Part shown: positions 39,386 to 52,500 of the stretch, piece by piece
Position numbering within the stretch: the stretch's first letter is position 1
Layout: every line of letters begins with the position of its first letter
Assembly (NCBI GenBank): GCA_002633025.1
Contig: NMRB01000347.1
Location: forward strand, 230,667-294,666
DNA length: 64,000 bases
Source of the DNA: Notospermus geniculatus
Lineage: Eukaryota; Nemertea; Pilidiophora; Heteronemertea; Lineidae
Direction: 5' to 3'
The notes under the pieces: model-generated
Told to the model about the DNA's origin: nothing
The model's database searches: none
The model's input: only the letters and a program-made list of their open reading frames with translations
Translations under genes and position numbers: made by a program

Positions 39386-41594
39386 CTCGGCTGTAAACTG
39401 GAGTTTCATCAGAAAAATGTGACGCAAGCTCATCAAAGTCATTTGTGACATCTGGGAACGTACAACAGGATAGTAGACCTCTTTTAATGGACACCTTTAT
39501 AATGAGTACACTAAAGTTCAGCGCAATTTGACTTTCTATTCATTTTGACCAGAGGGGGTCCACGGGGTCCGGACCCCCTGCTCGCGCAGGTCATAGATTT
39601 TTTACCCGTATCACTTCAATTGAGCATAAATGACAGGGAGACTGGGCAAGTAGGATCTAGCGGGTTCTCCAAACTTCGGATCCCTTCGCTCTGATATAGA
39701 TAGTAGGCCTACTCGCTGTGGGTCGTGTGGTTCTGTTAGCCTGCACCAGGTATCCGTTGTTGGGTGTGGCCGATGCGGATGCGACCAGGTTCACTCAGTC
39801 AAGACACAGGGGCTGATCCACTACTTCGGAAAAGAGGGGCGCACTGTGCTAGAAACATTAAAACCTGCCGTGAATTTCAAAGATTTGCTCCAAATTTCAG
39901 AATTTCATGGTCAATTTTACAGATTTGTGGGCCGAAAGGGAGGCGGTGCGCCCCCCAGATCCATGCCTGAGGGGACATGTTCACTGACAATAAATGCTGG
40001 GAAATGGCGTGTTTGGTGTGGCAGATTTTACAAAATTTCCTATGCCAGGGGGACACCCCCTCGCGCTCCCCCAGTCTGGCTTCTCCCCCAGGGCTTCTCC
40101 CTTCAGTCGATCTCCTGTACCCCCTCTGCTCGAAACCCTGGACACGCGCCTGTGGGCCTAATTTAGGTATTGGGTGTCTCAAAAAATGCATCACAATCCT
40201 CCGAGGGTGTTTTCCGAAGTGCCCGCCGAGGTGGCAATCTCACTTTCGTCAAAACCCCGATCATGAATAGAAACAGGTCCGAGTGAAGTCATGATTATCA
40301 TTAATGAATGCATCAATGAAGTAGGCCTATCATGAAAATTTTCTGCCCGAAACGGCTTATAAGAAACATTTATTGTGCGCCACCCTGTAAATTACAGTGT
40401 AATATGGGAATCCCCAATTGAGCCTCGTTTTCGCCAATATTGGCAATTCCCATGTTTGATCACACCCTTATGCGCTGCATTTTGTTCTGTCTAATTGCTA
40501 CGACTTTATCTTGTCGTTTTATCATTTGATAGTTTGGACATACAAGTGCTTTTGATATCAACATCCATCTAATGACTGTAAATATACGTGCTGTTTAGAA
40601 ATAGTTTACCATAAGTAACGGCGATTAGGGAGTGCAGGTCAACAATGCAACAGCGTCACTTCCCTTCCGGGTTGCACAACATTCCTGACAGAAAATTTTC
40701 TTGCCGGTAAATCGATTTTTATCTCATATTTCTGTCGTATTCCTTCGCATATTTTTTTACTGCATCGGTGTTTGTTGAGCTTTAGGTCATAAACTTTGCA
40801 TTGAACATTTTGATTAGCTTGAAAACGAGCTGTCAACACGTAAAAAATGACCATAAACACAGCCGCGCGCCCCACTAAAAAAGGAAGCCATTCTTCACTC
40901 AGCCATGTCAGCCCAGCACTGCTCAGCATCAGTCATCTCTTTATAGTCCGACTCGGGTCTTTATGATGCGAACTCTATGATGCAGCACTTTTTTTCTCAC
41001 ATATATGTATTGTACAATATCAGTGCTGTTGATAACTTAGAACCTCTCATTTTGTTCATGCTGTGTTAGTTCATGAGTTAAGGAATTTTCTAAAATAGCT
41101 GGTGATTCATGATTCATGGTGATGTTAGCAAGTTGGTAAAAATGCCCAGGCCAGCATTTCTGTTCATTGGATATTGCATATATTGCACAACCCCATGGCC
41201 TACTTGCCTCACAATAAATGTTCCACATGGTTCTTTTGCTAGTGATGTTTCAGCATTACTCACCACATTTCATCATGTTTAACAATATCCAGCCATCTAA
41301 TTCATGAATTTGGGCCTTGAGTATAAAATGAGCTTGGTGGCAGGGAGCAGTTTTATTCATCTGCAAGTACTGGACTCCCCAGTTCGGAAATTAGTTTGTG
41401 GCGTCCCTTTATATTCTGGATTTCTTCGGTTTTGGGTTCGAACAGCAAGAGTTGGTTACTGGTTTGATTCCATTCCCTTGTGCTGCTTGCTAGCACATTT
41501 GTTTGCTGGTAAGTCAGAAGGTGGTCATCTATTCCAGGTATTGTCAATGTCATGGGATTTGGATGGAGTGCAGACCCGAGGGGGGGGGGGGGTA

Positions 41595-42933
41595 ACGGCA
41601 GACTCGCAGGGTGTGTGCTCTTTCTTAACTAGGCTCTGTTGTCCAAGGCGCTCCTTCAATGTGGCATTCTCATTTGAAAGAAATCCGGTTCGTTTTTTAA
41701 GTTTGGCATTCTCTTCAGCAAGCTTCTTGTTCTCAGCCTCCAAATCGGCAACCACTTCTTCTAATTCTGTCATTTTGGCTTTCTTCCGGTCTCTTGCAGT
41801 CTGGGCAGCAACTCTGTTTTTCAACTTCCTGCAAAGAACAAGGGTTGCAAATCATGAATAATACAGAAAACACAACAGGCAGAAGAAATATTGATAAAGG
41901 TGTTGGTGGCTGATTAACGTTTCACTGAAATGTAAAAGATGCCCATTGTCTTTGAGTAACTTGGTGAAACGCCCTTGGCTAAAGCGGCTTCCAGTTTCCA
42001 CAGCCTGCCTCCGGTCACAACAACAACTCCTGCAGCTACAAAAGAATTTGCTTCATCAGCAAAAACGATCAATTGTTCAATCAATAAATGAAGAGAAAGC
42101 ACTATAATCACACACCCAACTCTGTAGCATAAAAGGTATTGATTTTAACTCAACCAGTCTACACCATCACGCTAGGCCGTGAAATCACGTGAAAACCTTC
42201 TGTGGAAACCAAATTTTTACACACAGAATTGTGTACAAATTCAGCATTGAAAAAAAATTTAAAATTCTTCCTTAATACATGTATATCGAGTTATGTGTGT
42301 TCAACATGAATATGGCCGATTTTTTTCAATTAAAAGTTTTTTAAAGAAGTTAAAAGTTTTTGAAAATTGGGCCCTACATTTTGTACAGGCGAATGTACAG
42401 TCACGCATTACCGTGATGGTGTAGACTGTCAACTGCATTTCAGTCTCTTTATGTACATGTACCTTGTTGTAGAATGTGTATAGCCCACATGTAATGGAAT
42501 AAGCTGCGACTTGACAATAGGAGACACACACAGAAAAGTGCAATCTGTAGATCTGTGTGCCACCGTTTCCCAAACAATAGGGGAAACACTGGACATACAG
42601 AAACACTGGCAGATGTTACACCGGTCATGAACCAGTTACTCACTACTGGGCTGGGGGAACAAAATCCGTCGGGTCAAATGGGGAAATAAAATTCGGTGAT
42701 AAAAATGGGGAAGTGACTTACCTTCTCAGCATCCGTTCTTCAGGAGACAGATGCGTAAGCCGCCGACGTTTTCTTGGTTGTCCATCGGCAGTCAGATCAG
42801 CTGGTCCCAAAACATCTGCCATCCTGCACGTCCTGACAGACGAGAGGCTTGTCGTTTGGTGGTGCATCCCTCCTGGAGTTGATTTCCGCGGTAAGGTCGT
42901 GATCACAATCGTTTTCGGTGTAACCGCTGCCAT
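41595..42933 (-). pseudogene. XBP1: XBP1 exon 1 and truncated exon 2, second copy
   Basis: Exon 1 (42933-42722) is intact, with I/L at one site near the N-terminus (TT(I/L)PRKS). Exon 2 (41828-41595) is intact until it stops within the first IRE1 hairpin. The rest of the gene is missing. As an allele this is simply an incomplete contig. If the tandem copy were real, it would supply an alternative first exon. Confidence 0.8.
42155..42428. mobile_element. 274-bp MITE with cagtctacaccatcacg ends and 5-bp target duplication
   Basis: The ends CAGTCTACACCATCACG and CGTGATGGTGTAGACTG are perfect inverse complements. TCAAC flanks both sides (42150-42154, 42429-42433), and the empty site in copy 1 has one TCAAC (38604-38608). 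There is no coding capacity. It sits in XBP1 intron 1. Confidence 0.92.
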
Positions 42934-43779
42934 CTTCTTAAATTTGGCTGTTGGCGGCGATTAACGAAAAGGAAAGGAAAGCTTCTGGGAGCTTTGAATC
43001 GGGAAAAATGGAAACGATTTTGGCTATATCATGTTTTGGTGTTCTGCTCCCTTCCGTGCAAAGTACTGACTGGTAGACGTGGTGTTCTTTGGTTGGATAT
43101 CGCCGTGTGCTGACGTCACACAACCCTGCTGTTGATTGGTTGGTTTACGACCAAGCCAACGATAGTGGTATACTAAGTATAGAAATGACGTCACTCGGCT
43201 GAAAACTGGAGTTTCATCAGAAAAATGTGACGCAAGCTCATCAAAGTCATTTGTGACATCTGGGAATAGTAGACCTCTTTTAATGGACACCTTTATAATG
43301 AGTACACCAAAGTTCAGCGCAATTTGACTTTCTATTCATTTTGACCAGAGAGGGGGGTCCACGGGGTCCGGACCCCCTGCTCGCGCAGCGGCAGGTCATA
43401 GATTTTTTACCCGTATCACTATAATTCCTCCAAGCTTCAAGTGAGCATAAATGACAGGGAGAGGGGCAAGTAGGATCTAGCGGGTTCTCCAAACTTCGGA
43501 TCCCTTCGCTCTGATATAGATAGTAGGCCTACTCGCTGTGGGTCGTGTGGTTCTGTTAGCCTGCATCAGGTATCCGTTGTTGGGTGTGGCCAATGCGGAT
43601 GCGACCAGGTTCACTCAGTCAAGACACAGGGGCTGATCCACTATTTCGGAAAAGAGGGGCGCACTGAGTGTGCTAGAAACATTAAAACCTGCCGTGAATT
43701 TCAAAGATTTGCTCCAAATTTCAGAATTTCACGCTCAATTTTACAGATTTGTGGGCCGAAAGGGGGGGGGGGGGCGGTG

Positions 43780-43831
43780 NNNNNNNNNNNNNNNNNNNNN
43801 NNNNNNNNNNNNNNNNNNNNNNNNNNNNNNN
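43780..43831. other. Assembly gap of 52 N
   Basis: The gap follows a poly-G run. The corresponding copy 1 sequence around 39946-39975 is CG-rich, which suggests a sequencing dropout. Confidence 0.95.
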
Positions 43832-44126
43832 TTCACTGGCAATAAATGCTGGGAAATGGCGTGTTTGGTGTGCAGATTTTACAAAATTTCCTATGCCAGG
43901 GGGACACCCCCTCGCGCTCCCCCAGTCTGGCTTCTCCCCCAGGGCTTCTCCCTTCAGTCGATCTGCTGTACCCCCTCTGCTCGAAACCCTGGACACGCGC
44001 CTGTGGGCCTATTTAGGTATTGGGTGTCTCAAAAAATGCATAATCCTCGTCCGAGGGTGTTTTCCGAAGTGCCCGCCGAGGTGGCAATCTCACTTTCGTC
44101 AAAACCCCGATCATGAATAGAAACAG

Positions 44127-44428
44127 CAGGCCCGTAGCTAGCATAGGGACAGGGGGGGCAAATGCCCCCCCAGGCCAATTGTTCAAAAAAAAATTTTTTT
44201 CGGCAAAATCAAATGGGATAAAAGATCAGAATTGTTCGTGTCTCAGAGTGCAGGAAATTGACCTCAAATTGCATCTCAGAGCTTCTAATTTTCAAAATTT
44301 TTCTGGGGGAGGCCCCCCCAGAACCCCCGCAAAACAGGCCCCTGTGGCGCTTGAAGGCCAAGCCTATGTCCAGGCAACTCGTTTGCTTAAAATGCCCCCC
44401 TAGTGAAAAAAACCTAGCTACGGCCCTG
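44127..44428. mobile_element. 302-bp MITE with caggcccgtagctag ends and 5-bp target duplication
   Basis: The left end CAGGCCCGTAGCTAG and right end CTAGCTACGGCCCTG match inversely with one mismatch. AACAG flanks both sides (44122-44126, 44429-44433), and copy 1 has a single AACAG (40272-40276). The interior has poly-G/C blocks and no transposase. Such CAGGG ends occur in hAT-like elements, which usually make 8-bp duplications, so the superfamily is left open. Confidence 0.9.
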
Positions 44429-45776
44429 AACAGGTCCGAGTGAAGTCATGATTATCATTAATGAATGCATCAATGAAGTAGGCCTATCATGAATAATTTT
44501 CTGCCCGAAACGGCTTATAAGAAACATTTATTGTGCGCCACCCTGTAAATTACAGTGTAATATGGGAATCCCCAATTGAGCCTCGTTTTCGCCAATATTG
44601 GCAATTCCCATGTTTGATCACACCCTTATGCGCTGCATTTTGTTCTGTCTAATTGCTACGACTTTATCTTGTCGTTTTATCATTTGATGGTTTGGACATA
44701 CAAGTGCTTTTGATATCAACATCCATCTAATGACTGTAAATATACGTGCTGTTTAGAAATATTAGTTTACCATAAGTAACGGCGATTAGGGAGTGCAGGT
44801 CAACAATGCAACAGCGTCACTTCCCTTCCGGGTTGCAAAACATTCCTGACAGAAAATTTTCTTGCCGGTAAATCGATTTTATCTCATATTTCTGTCGTAT
44901 TCCTTCGCATATTTTTTTACTGCATCGATGTTTGTTGAGCTTTAGGTCATAAACTTTGCATTGAACATTTTGATTAGCTTGAAAACGAGCTGTCAACACG
45001 TAAAAAATGACCATAAACACAGCCGCGCGCCCCACTAAAAAAGGAAGCCATTCTTCACTCAGCCATGTCAGCCCAGCACTGCTCATCAGCATCAGTCATC
45101 TCTTTATCAGTTTATAGTCCGACTCGGGTCTTTATGATGCAGCACTTTTTTTCTCACATAGGCCTATATGTCTTGTACAATATCAGTACTGTTGATAACT
45201 TAGAACCTCTCTTTTTGTTCATGCTGTGTTAGTTCATGAGTTAACAAGGAACTTTCTAAAATAGCCTAGCTGGTGATTCATGATTCATGCTGATGTTAGC
45301 AAGTTGGTAAAAATGCCCAGGCCAGCATTTCTGTTCATTGGATATTGCATATATTGCACAATCCCATGGCCTACTTGCCTCACAATGAATGTTCCACATG
45401 GTTCTTTTGCTAGTGATGTTTCAGCATTACTCACCACATTTCATCATGTTTAACAATATCCAGCCATCTAATACTATATTCATGAATTTGGGCCTTGGGT
45501 ATAAAATGAGCTTGGTGGCAGGGAGCAGTTCTATTCATTTGCAAGCACTGGACTCCCCAGTAAGGAATTTAGTTTGTGGTGTCCCTTTATATTCTGGATA
45601 TTCTTCCGTTTTGGGTTCGAACAGCAAGAGTTGAATATTGGTTTGATTCCATTCCCTTGTGCTGCTTGCTAGCACATTATTTGCTGGTAAGTCAGAAGGT
45701 GTTCATCTATTCCACTGGTATTGTCAATGTCATGGGATTTGGATGGAGTGCAGACCCGAGGGGGGGGGGGGGGGGT

Positions 45777-46489
45777 NCCGAGGGGGGGGGGGGGTTGAGG
45801 GTAAGGGTACATGGTTATACCAACATCCTTGAGAAAAAAATTTGATCCAAGATTGATCTGTGCCAGTGGAATGGGCTTCACCATGACCTACAATGAAAAT
45901 TCTCTATGTAGAGCTTTACCAAAAGCTGTTTTTATGAACACCAAGCAGTGTGCTATGAAATTATTCTGTTTATTCAGTGACTAAAGCACAGCCACAACCT
46001 TTGTTGGCCTATGGCAGTTGTTTGTGTTGTGTGGTCACGTACATAGCAGGTTGTGTTCATGTTTTTTCCAAATCTGTGTATCTGATTATGCAATTTCTGC
46101 TAATAGGCCTAGTAATAAACTTAAAAGTGGGTATGGGTGAATGAAGGCAGAGAACTTGGATAACACCTCAAGCAGGTATGAATGTTGGCATGCCATGTTA
46201 TACATTCCTTTTGAAAGCCAAGGAACCCAACAATCAACCTCCTTATGTAATAAGATTCAACCTGCATTGTATTTTGTTCTACTCTGTGGAAGCAGAACAC
46301 CAAAGCATAAGAACTCTGGAGTAGTCCTGTACACATGGCTTTCATCAGCGAAAAAGCCTGTCAGTCAGTGCTGTACTTGGCCGTGGCCTACACACTGAAA
46401 TAGTGAGATACAATGTAGGTGTTCTCATTCAGTTTAACCTGGTGTTCATTCTAGCGAAAAGTGTTCATTCTAACCTCGTTCTATTTCAG
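45777..46489. other. Region upstream of MVP start exon
   Basis: It starts with an N and a second poly-G run. It should contain the MVP promoter, a 5'-UTR exon and an intron, since a CTATTTCAG acceptor ends at 46489. No TATA box or coding exon was recognised. Confidence 0.5.
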
Positions 46490-46510
46490 CTGATCACCTA
46501 AATTGCCATC

Positions 46511-49500
46511 ATGTCTCTCAAAGGGCGTGCTACTGATGAGTCCATTTTCCGGATTCCCCCCTACTTTTACCTCCACGTTCTTGACCAAAACACCAATGTC
46601 ACACGTCTTGAGATTGGACCGCAGACTTATATCCGCCAAGACAATGAAAGGTAAAACATAATTTGACCTTGAGATACCTACTTGTTCTTTTTCTCCCTGC
46701 ACCATGATTGATATGAGAGAAGACCTATGGCCATATTCATAAAATCTTGCTAGGCCTACCGGTAATACTTGCTAAATGGCAAGTTTGTACAGGCCAATCT
46801 ACACAACAAGCAACCAACTAAAAGCTGACAAGGTTTTATGAATATGGGCCCAGAATGCCGGGAGAAATGTAAGCGTGACCTTCTCAGTTACATGAAGTAA
46901 GGTATAGGTGAGAGTTGCATAGCAAATCCAGTGGTGATAGATGTCAAGACTCTGGTTGAGTCTATGGAAAAAGAGACAATATGTTTGATGGCTTTGGTTT
47001 TGGCTCTCTTTTTCCCTTCTCACTCCTCGTTTGGTCTCTAGCCTGTATGCACAACCAGCAAAATTTTCTGCACATAGACAGTAGAGTAACACCAGTTTTG
47101 TTTTTTGCTAGGGTTGTATATGGACCAGATAAAATGATCACGGTGCCACCAAGGCACTATTGCATCATTGAGAATCCTGTACTTCGAGATGATGAAGGCG
47201 ATGTTGTGTTTGACAAGGTCGGGCAGGCAAAACTCTTGCATGCTGACCAAGATATCCGACTTGCCCAGGATCCATTTCCCCTTTTCCCGGGAGAGGTTCT
47301 TAAACAGGTTAGTTCATATTTTTTTTACGCCACAATGGTGTCTTTACGCTTTAAACCTTTGGGGAACATTTGAGATCATCTTTTTCCCAGTACTAGACAT
47401 CGATAATAAGTTCCGAGTCTGAATGTTGTTTTTCTGGGTCACCCTGTATGGGAATATTCACATAATAAGGTCACTTATCAGAATGAATAACTTCCGTATT
47501 GAACGCTTATGTTGTAAACAACATGATTTACTGGTCTGTCATGACTGAATCTTTTGATTCCTTAGAAAAATCAAAATATCTAGAGCAAATTTAAGGTCAT
47601 TGGTGACGAAGATTTAAATTGTGAGGTGACACAACTGTTTTTCTGTGGTCTGGTCTGGTATTTCTTATCTGGTGATGAGTTGTGATAGATTATGAATGTC
47701 AGGGTTGAATAGATTATCATATGGACAGGTTTCCCAAAGGTTAATCACTGGCAATTACAAGTTGCTCTGAGTACATTTGCAGGCCTAATATACATGTATG
47801 GTGTAGTTATTTGAGCGCGATTATTTTTTCATATGACTAGAAATCCAGGAAGACGACGAATCTGACAATCTTGAAGCGTATAGTCTGGTGACATTCCATG
47901 AAATGAATGTCACTCAGCGCCACCTAACAGAGAGACTCGGCCAAACAGAATTACGAATTTTCTCTTGACGTATGAAATATACATTTCCACCCCATCTTGG
48001 TTATGCCAGAACTGCTGTGTCAATGTGTTCCCTTAGTATTTATTCATGACAAATTCCTCGTCATTTCTAGGCCGTCACCCCTCTGAAAGTTGTGATCGCT
48101 AATGCAGCCATCCGTCTGCGAGCTCTTCTCGACTTTGAAGATGAGAGCGGAGAGAAGCGAGTGGCCGGAGACGAATGGCTCTTTGAAGGACCAGGTATGT
48201 GCTGTCCTGAAAATATTAGTGTTGACTCCCTTCAGTTGTTCCACCATTCGCACCAAATACGGCATAATATTAACTCTGCCAACAACATAGAGCAAACGCA
48301 TGTTGCACAGGAGGAAACTGGGGTGCCCAGAGAAAATCTGTGCTGTCAAAGAGAGCCACCCTCTCAATTACATGAAGAATGGATGGGACTACTCCATTTG
48401 AAAATAATACTTGCTACTATTTCAGGTACATACATTCCCAGGAAGGAAGTGTCCGTTGACGAGACCATCAGAGCTACCGTCATCAAGCCTAACCAGGCGA
48501 TCAAGCTGCGTGCACGCAAGGAATGCGTGGATCGTGAGGGTAACAACCGGGTCACGGGAGAGGAATGGCTGGTGAAAAAGACCGGAGCTTACCTCCCTGG
48601 GGCTTATGAAGAGGTTGTGGATATCGTCAATGCTTATGTTCTGACTGAAAAGGTAAGGTGTTGTTTACTTTCAGTGAGATAAGCATGGAGAAATATTCTT
48701 GGCAGTGTCTCCCCCAGCATCCTCCCACACCAGGGCTTTGGTTTCATTCCTTTTCATACACAAGGTAAAAAACCCTGCTGTGGGAGGATGCTCCTCCAGT
48801 GATATTTAAGGAGAGGCCCACAGGTCTGTCATGTCAGATTAGTACAAAGATTAGACTGGGGGAGGCGCTGACAAGGTCACATAAGAAATGGGCCTAGCTT
48901 GTTGCTGGTGTGAAGAAGGTTTATTCCCATATCGCCTTTTCCCATTTCGCCTTATTCCCATTTCGCCTTCTTTTTCCCATTTCGCCTTATTCCCATATCG
49001 CCTTTTTCCCATTTTGCCTTTTCCTGTTTCGCCTTTTCCCATTTCGCCTTATTCCCATTTAGCCTTATTCCCATTTCGCCTTTTCCCGTGTTGCCTTATT
49101 CCCATTTCGCCTTTTCCTGTTCTGCCATTTCCCAATTCGCCTTATGGGAATTGAGTCTTGCACCCCTATCAATTAGTGGGCTAGTCTAGGCCTAAATAAA
49201 AAACTTCATAAAGAAAAATACCATTTGTATTTTATCACCGTATTTATTTATCACTTTACCGTTTGTATTTAATCACCTTTGTGATAATTTTCCTAAGTTG
49301 AACTGAATTCCAGGGGCAAAGTAAAAGTAGCCCTACTTTTTAGTGCTTTTTGTGTTGATTATTTCCCAACCAAAATAAATTGAAATGAATTCTTGAATGA
49401 ATTGAAGACTTGAAAAAAAACATTTTCTCTCTTCTTTAGGCCACATTGAAAATAGTTAAGCATCGGTAACATCATCAACCTCCTGAAAATTTCTTGCCTC

Positions 49501-52500
49501 CTCAAACTCCTCAAAACAGTAAAGAATAAACCCCCCCCCTCCCTCCTCGATTTTTACAAATGCTACTGCTGCTAAGCTAAAGCTTTTTATGTGGCCCCTT
49601 CAAAAGAGTGGCAATACACCCTCCATGGAAAGCCGGGAAAGCATTGAAAAAAAATTGACGAAAAGAAATCTATTTCAGGCCTTACAGTAGGCCTATAAGA
49701 AATTAAACCCCTCGAAGATGTAAAGAATTAATAGAAATAAATCCTTAATTAAGAGCTGATCAAACCCTTAATTAAATCCTTAAGTAGGCCTAGTTAAGGC
49801 CTACAATGAATTTAACCCCTCAACAAGAATTTTTTTTTAAATCAATTGAAAAACCGCACTATCAAGGCCTGAATAAGCCTGCACGTGGGTCAGTCCATTT
49901 TCAAAAAAGGTAAAATCTGGATAATCCCAAATAAGGCGAATTGGGAAATGGCAGAACAGGAAAAGGCAAAATGGGAATAAGGCGATATGGGAAAAGGCGA
50001 AATGGGAATAAGGCGAAACAGGAACAGGCGATATGGGAATAAGGTGAAACGGGAAAAGGCGATATGGGAATAAGGCGATTTGGGAATAAGGTGAAATGGG
50101 AAAAAGAAGGCGAATTGGGAAAAGGCGAAATGGGAAAAGGCGATACGGGAAGACACCGTGAAGAGTACCCAGGGGTTAAAAGTAAATTGATGTGACCCTA
50201 CTCGAAATCAGGCCTTCTGTTTTAAGGCGAGCGAAAAAGTGCATGCACCTCGCAAACAATATTTCTATTGTTTGCGAGGCGCATGCACTTTTTTGCTTGC
50301 CTCAAAACAGAAGGCCTGAATGTCAAGTAGGTCACTTGGGGTAGAAAATCGATGGAAATTGTCATTCAATTGATGTTTAAACCTTTAAAGTAAAACACAG
50401 CAGCATTAAAAGCATTAGTCCCCATCTCTTGCAGAAAGCGCTCCATATGAGAGCCATCAGAACATTCAAGGATGACTTTGGAAAAACACGTAAAAATGGC
50501 GAGGAATGGTTGATCAAGATGTCAGATACGGAAACGCATATTCCAAATGTGTATGAGGAAGTGGTCGGGGTTGTTGATATTACTACACTGAACAATAGGC
50601 AATATTGTGTTATTATGGACCCTGTTGACGCCACCGGGAAGCCTCAGTTTGGACAGAAAAAACTTGTCAAGGGTGAGAAGAGTTTCTTCCTCATGCCCGG
50701 AGAACGGCTCGAACGTGGTATCCAGAATGTTTACATCCTCGGTGAAGACGAAGGCCTCATTCTCAGGGCGACGGAACAGTTCAACGACGCTGCCGCTGGT
50801 ACGGAGAGAAAGCCTGGCGATCGTTGGATGATCCGTGGACCTGCTGAATATGTACCCCCTGTGGAAGTTGAGGTTGTGACAAGACGCCAAGCAATGCCTT
50901 TGGATAAGAATGAGGGTATCTATGTGAGGGACGTCAAAACTGGGAAGGTGAGAGCAGTGACAGGAGAGACATACATGTTGAATCAGGACGAAGAACTCTG
51001 GGCGAAGGAGCTTCCACCAGCGGTTGATGCCCTTCTCCTGCAAGGCAAGGACCCCCTGGCTGACAGAAGTGATAGGAGTGGTTCACGGGATTCATCTTCC
51101 GGCAAAGCCAGAGACAAGACGAAAGTTGTGACCTTCAGAGTGCCACACAATGCTGCTGTTCAGATTTATGACTATACCGCCAAGAAAGCCAGGTATGTAC
51201 CAGTACAGGGCTGGAGGTGGCCATTACTTTTTTTAGTCAAAGTAAAGAAAATCCACTGTTGAACAATAGGCCCTATTGTTTAGGGTTCAATAGGTTCCTT
51301 ACTTTGGCGAAAAAAAGTAATGGCCAGCTCAAGCCCTGCCAGTACCAGTACAGGTGTTTAGAAAGAGACAGCTGGACAGTGTACTAGGAGTGATGTGTCC
51401 CGATTTCTCTAAGAATGTGATAGCTGTGTTAGTGTCAGTAAGAAGTGCAGTGTGGTCATTCTGTAACCTTCCGTTGCAGGGTTGTTTTTGGACCTGAACT
51501 TGTGATGCTCGGTCCAGATGAGCAGTTCACCCAGCTGAGTCTGTCCGGTGGGAAGCCCAAGAAGCCAAACCAGATCAAGTCCCTCTGCCTCCTCCTGGGT
51601 CCAGACTTCTGCACGGATATCATCGTGGTTGAGACAGCTGACCATGCCAGGCTCTCACTTCAGCTCTCATACAACTGGTAAGTGTCTGGTGCTGTTGTCC
51701 TTACAACAGCATAAGTTGTCCTTTGCATAAGTTGGTAGTAGATTCCTCGTACATTTCGTTAGGAGTTTTAGCAAGAAAGGGCTATTGTGAGGAGATTTTG
51801 ACCTCTCGTTGTTGTTTCCAATGTGTCCCTCTGGGTGTTGCCAATCAGGATCATAAAGGAGAGGAAAAGTGCTTTATTGTTTCAGCGGTAACTTGCTCTT
51901 TTCAAGATAAGAGTTTCAGGGAAGGTTTTCATGGTATTCTCAACCCCTGCACAGGTGTCTCAAAGCTGTATTTCTCGATTTCATTCGTGGTAGTCGGCAT
52001 TTATTAACATTTTCAATCAATTTATAGGCATTTTGAAATCGAGGACAAAACCTCTGAAAAGGACGCAGCCAAGCTATTCTCTGTACCTGATTTTGTTGGA
52101 GATTCCTGCAAAGCCATTGCATCTCGTGTGAGAGGAGCTGTTGCTAGCGTCAATTTTGATGATTTTCATAAGGTAGGCAGTGGTTGGTCCACGCCTTGTG
52201 GATTCCTCTCATCAAGTGTTTTTCTCCTTTCAGATTTCACAGGTTGAGTAACCATGGTAACTGTAAGGAAATCATGTGAAATGATAAGCATCAAACTGTT
52301 TGTCAGTGCTTGTTAAACAACAGGTGAATAATCTATAGCAGGAGAAAACCAGAGTGCCCGAAGAAAACCTGCGCTGTTGGAGACTCGCCCAAGAATGGGT
52401 CTGACTGGGGGTTGAACCCGGAACCTCTGAGGTGGCAGGCTCCTATGTTTTCATTCTGCCACTCTGATGACCCCAAGTTGGAACATTGGAAGGGCCTTTT

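Larger units (their letters stand above)
38062..41592. other. Duplicated segment XBP1 exons 1-2 and upstream, copy 1
   Basis: It is collinear with 41595-45776 and ends in a poly-G run after gcagacccgag. It includes XBP1 exon 1, intron 1, most of exon 2 and about 2.5 kb of upstream sequence. It lacks the two MITEs present in copy 2 but has a 34-bp palindrome that copy 2 lacks. Confidence 0.85.
41595..45776. other. Duplicated segment XBP1 exons 1-2 and upstream, copy 2
   Basis: Second copy of 38062-41592, including 52 N bases at 43780-43831. It starts abruptly inside the XBP1 IRE1 hairpin and ends at a poly-G run before the N at 45777. It carries two MITEs not found in copy 1 (42155-42428, 44127-44428). 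Most likely the alternative haplotype. Confidence 0.85.

Noticed and set aside
48888-50156. Open frames rich in [18 protein letters not shown] in the MVP intron
   Set aside because: Same cause: these are periodic foldback arms between properly spliced MVP exons.
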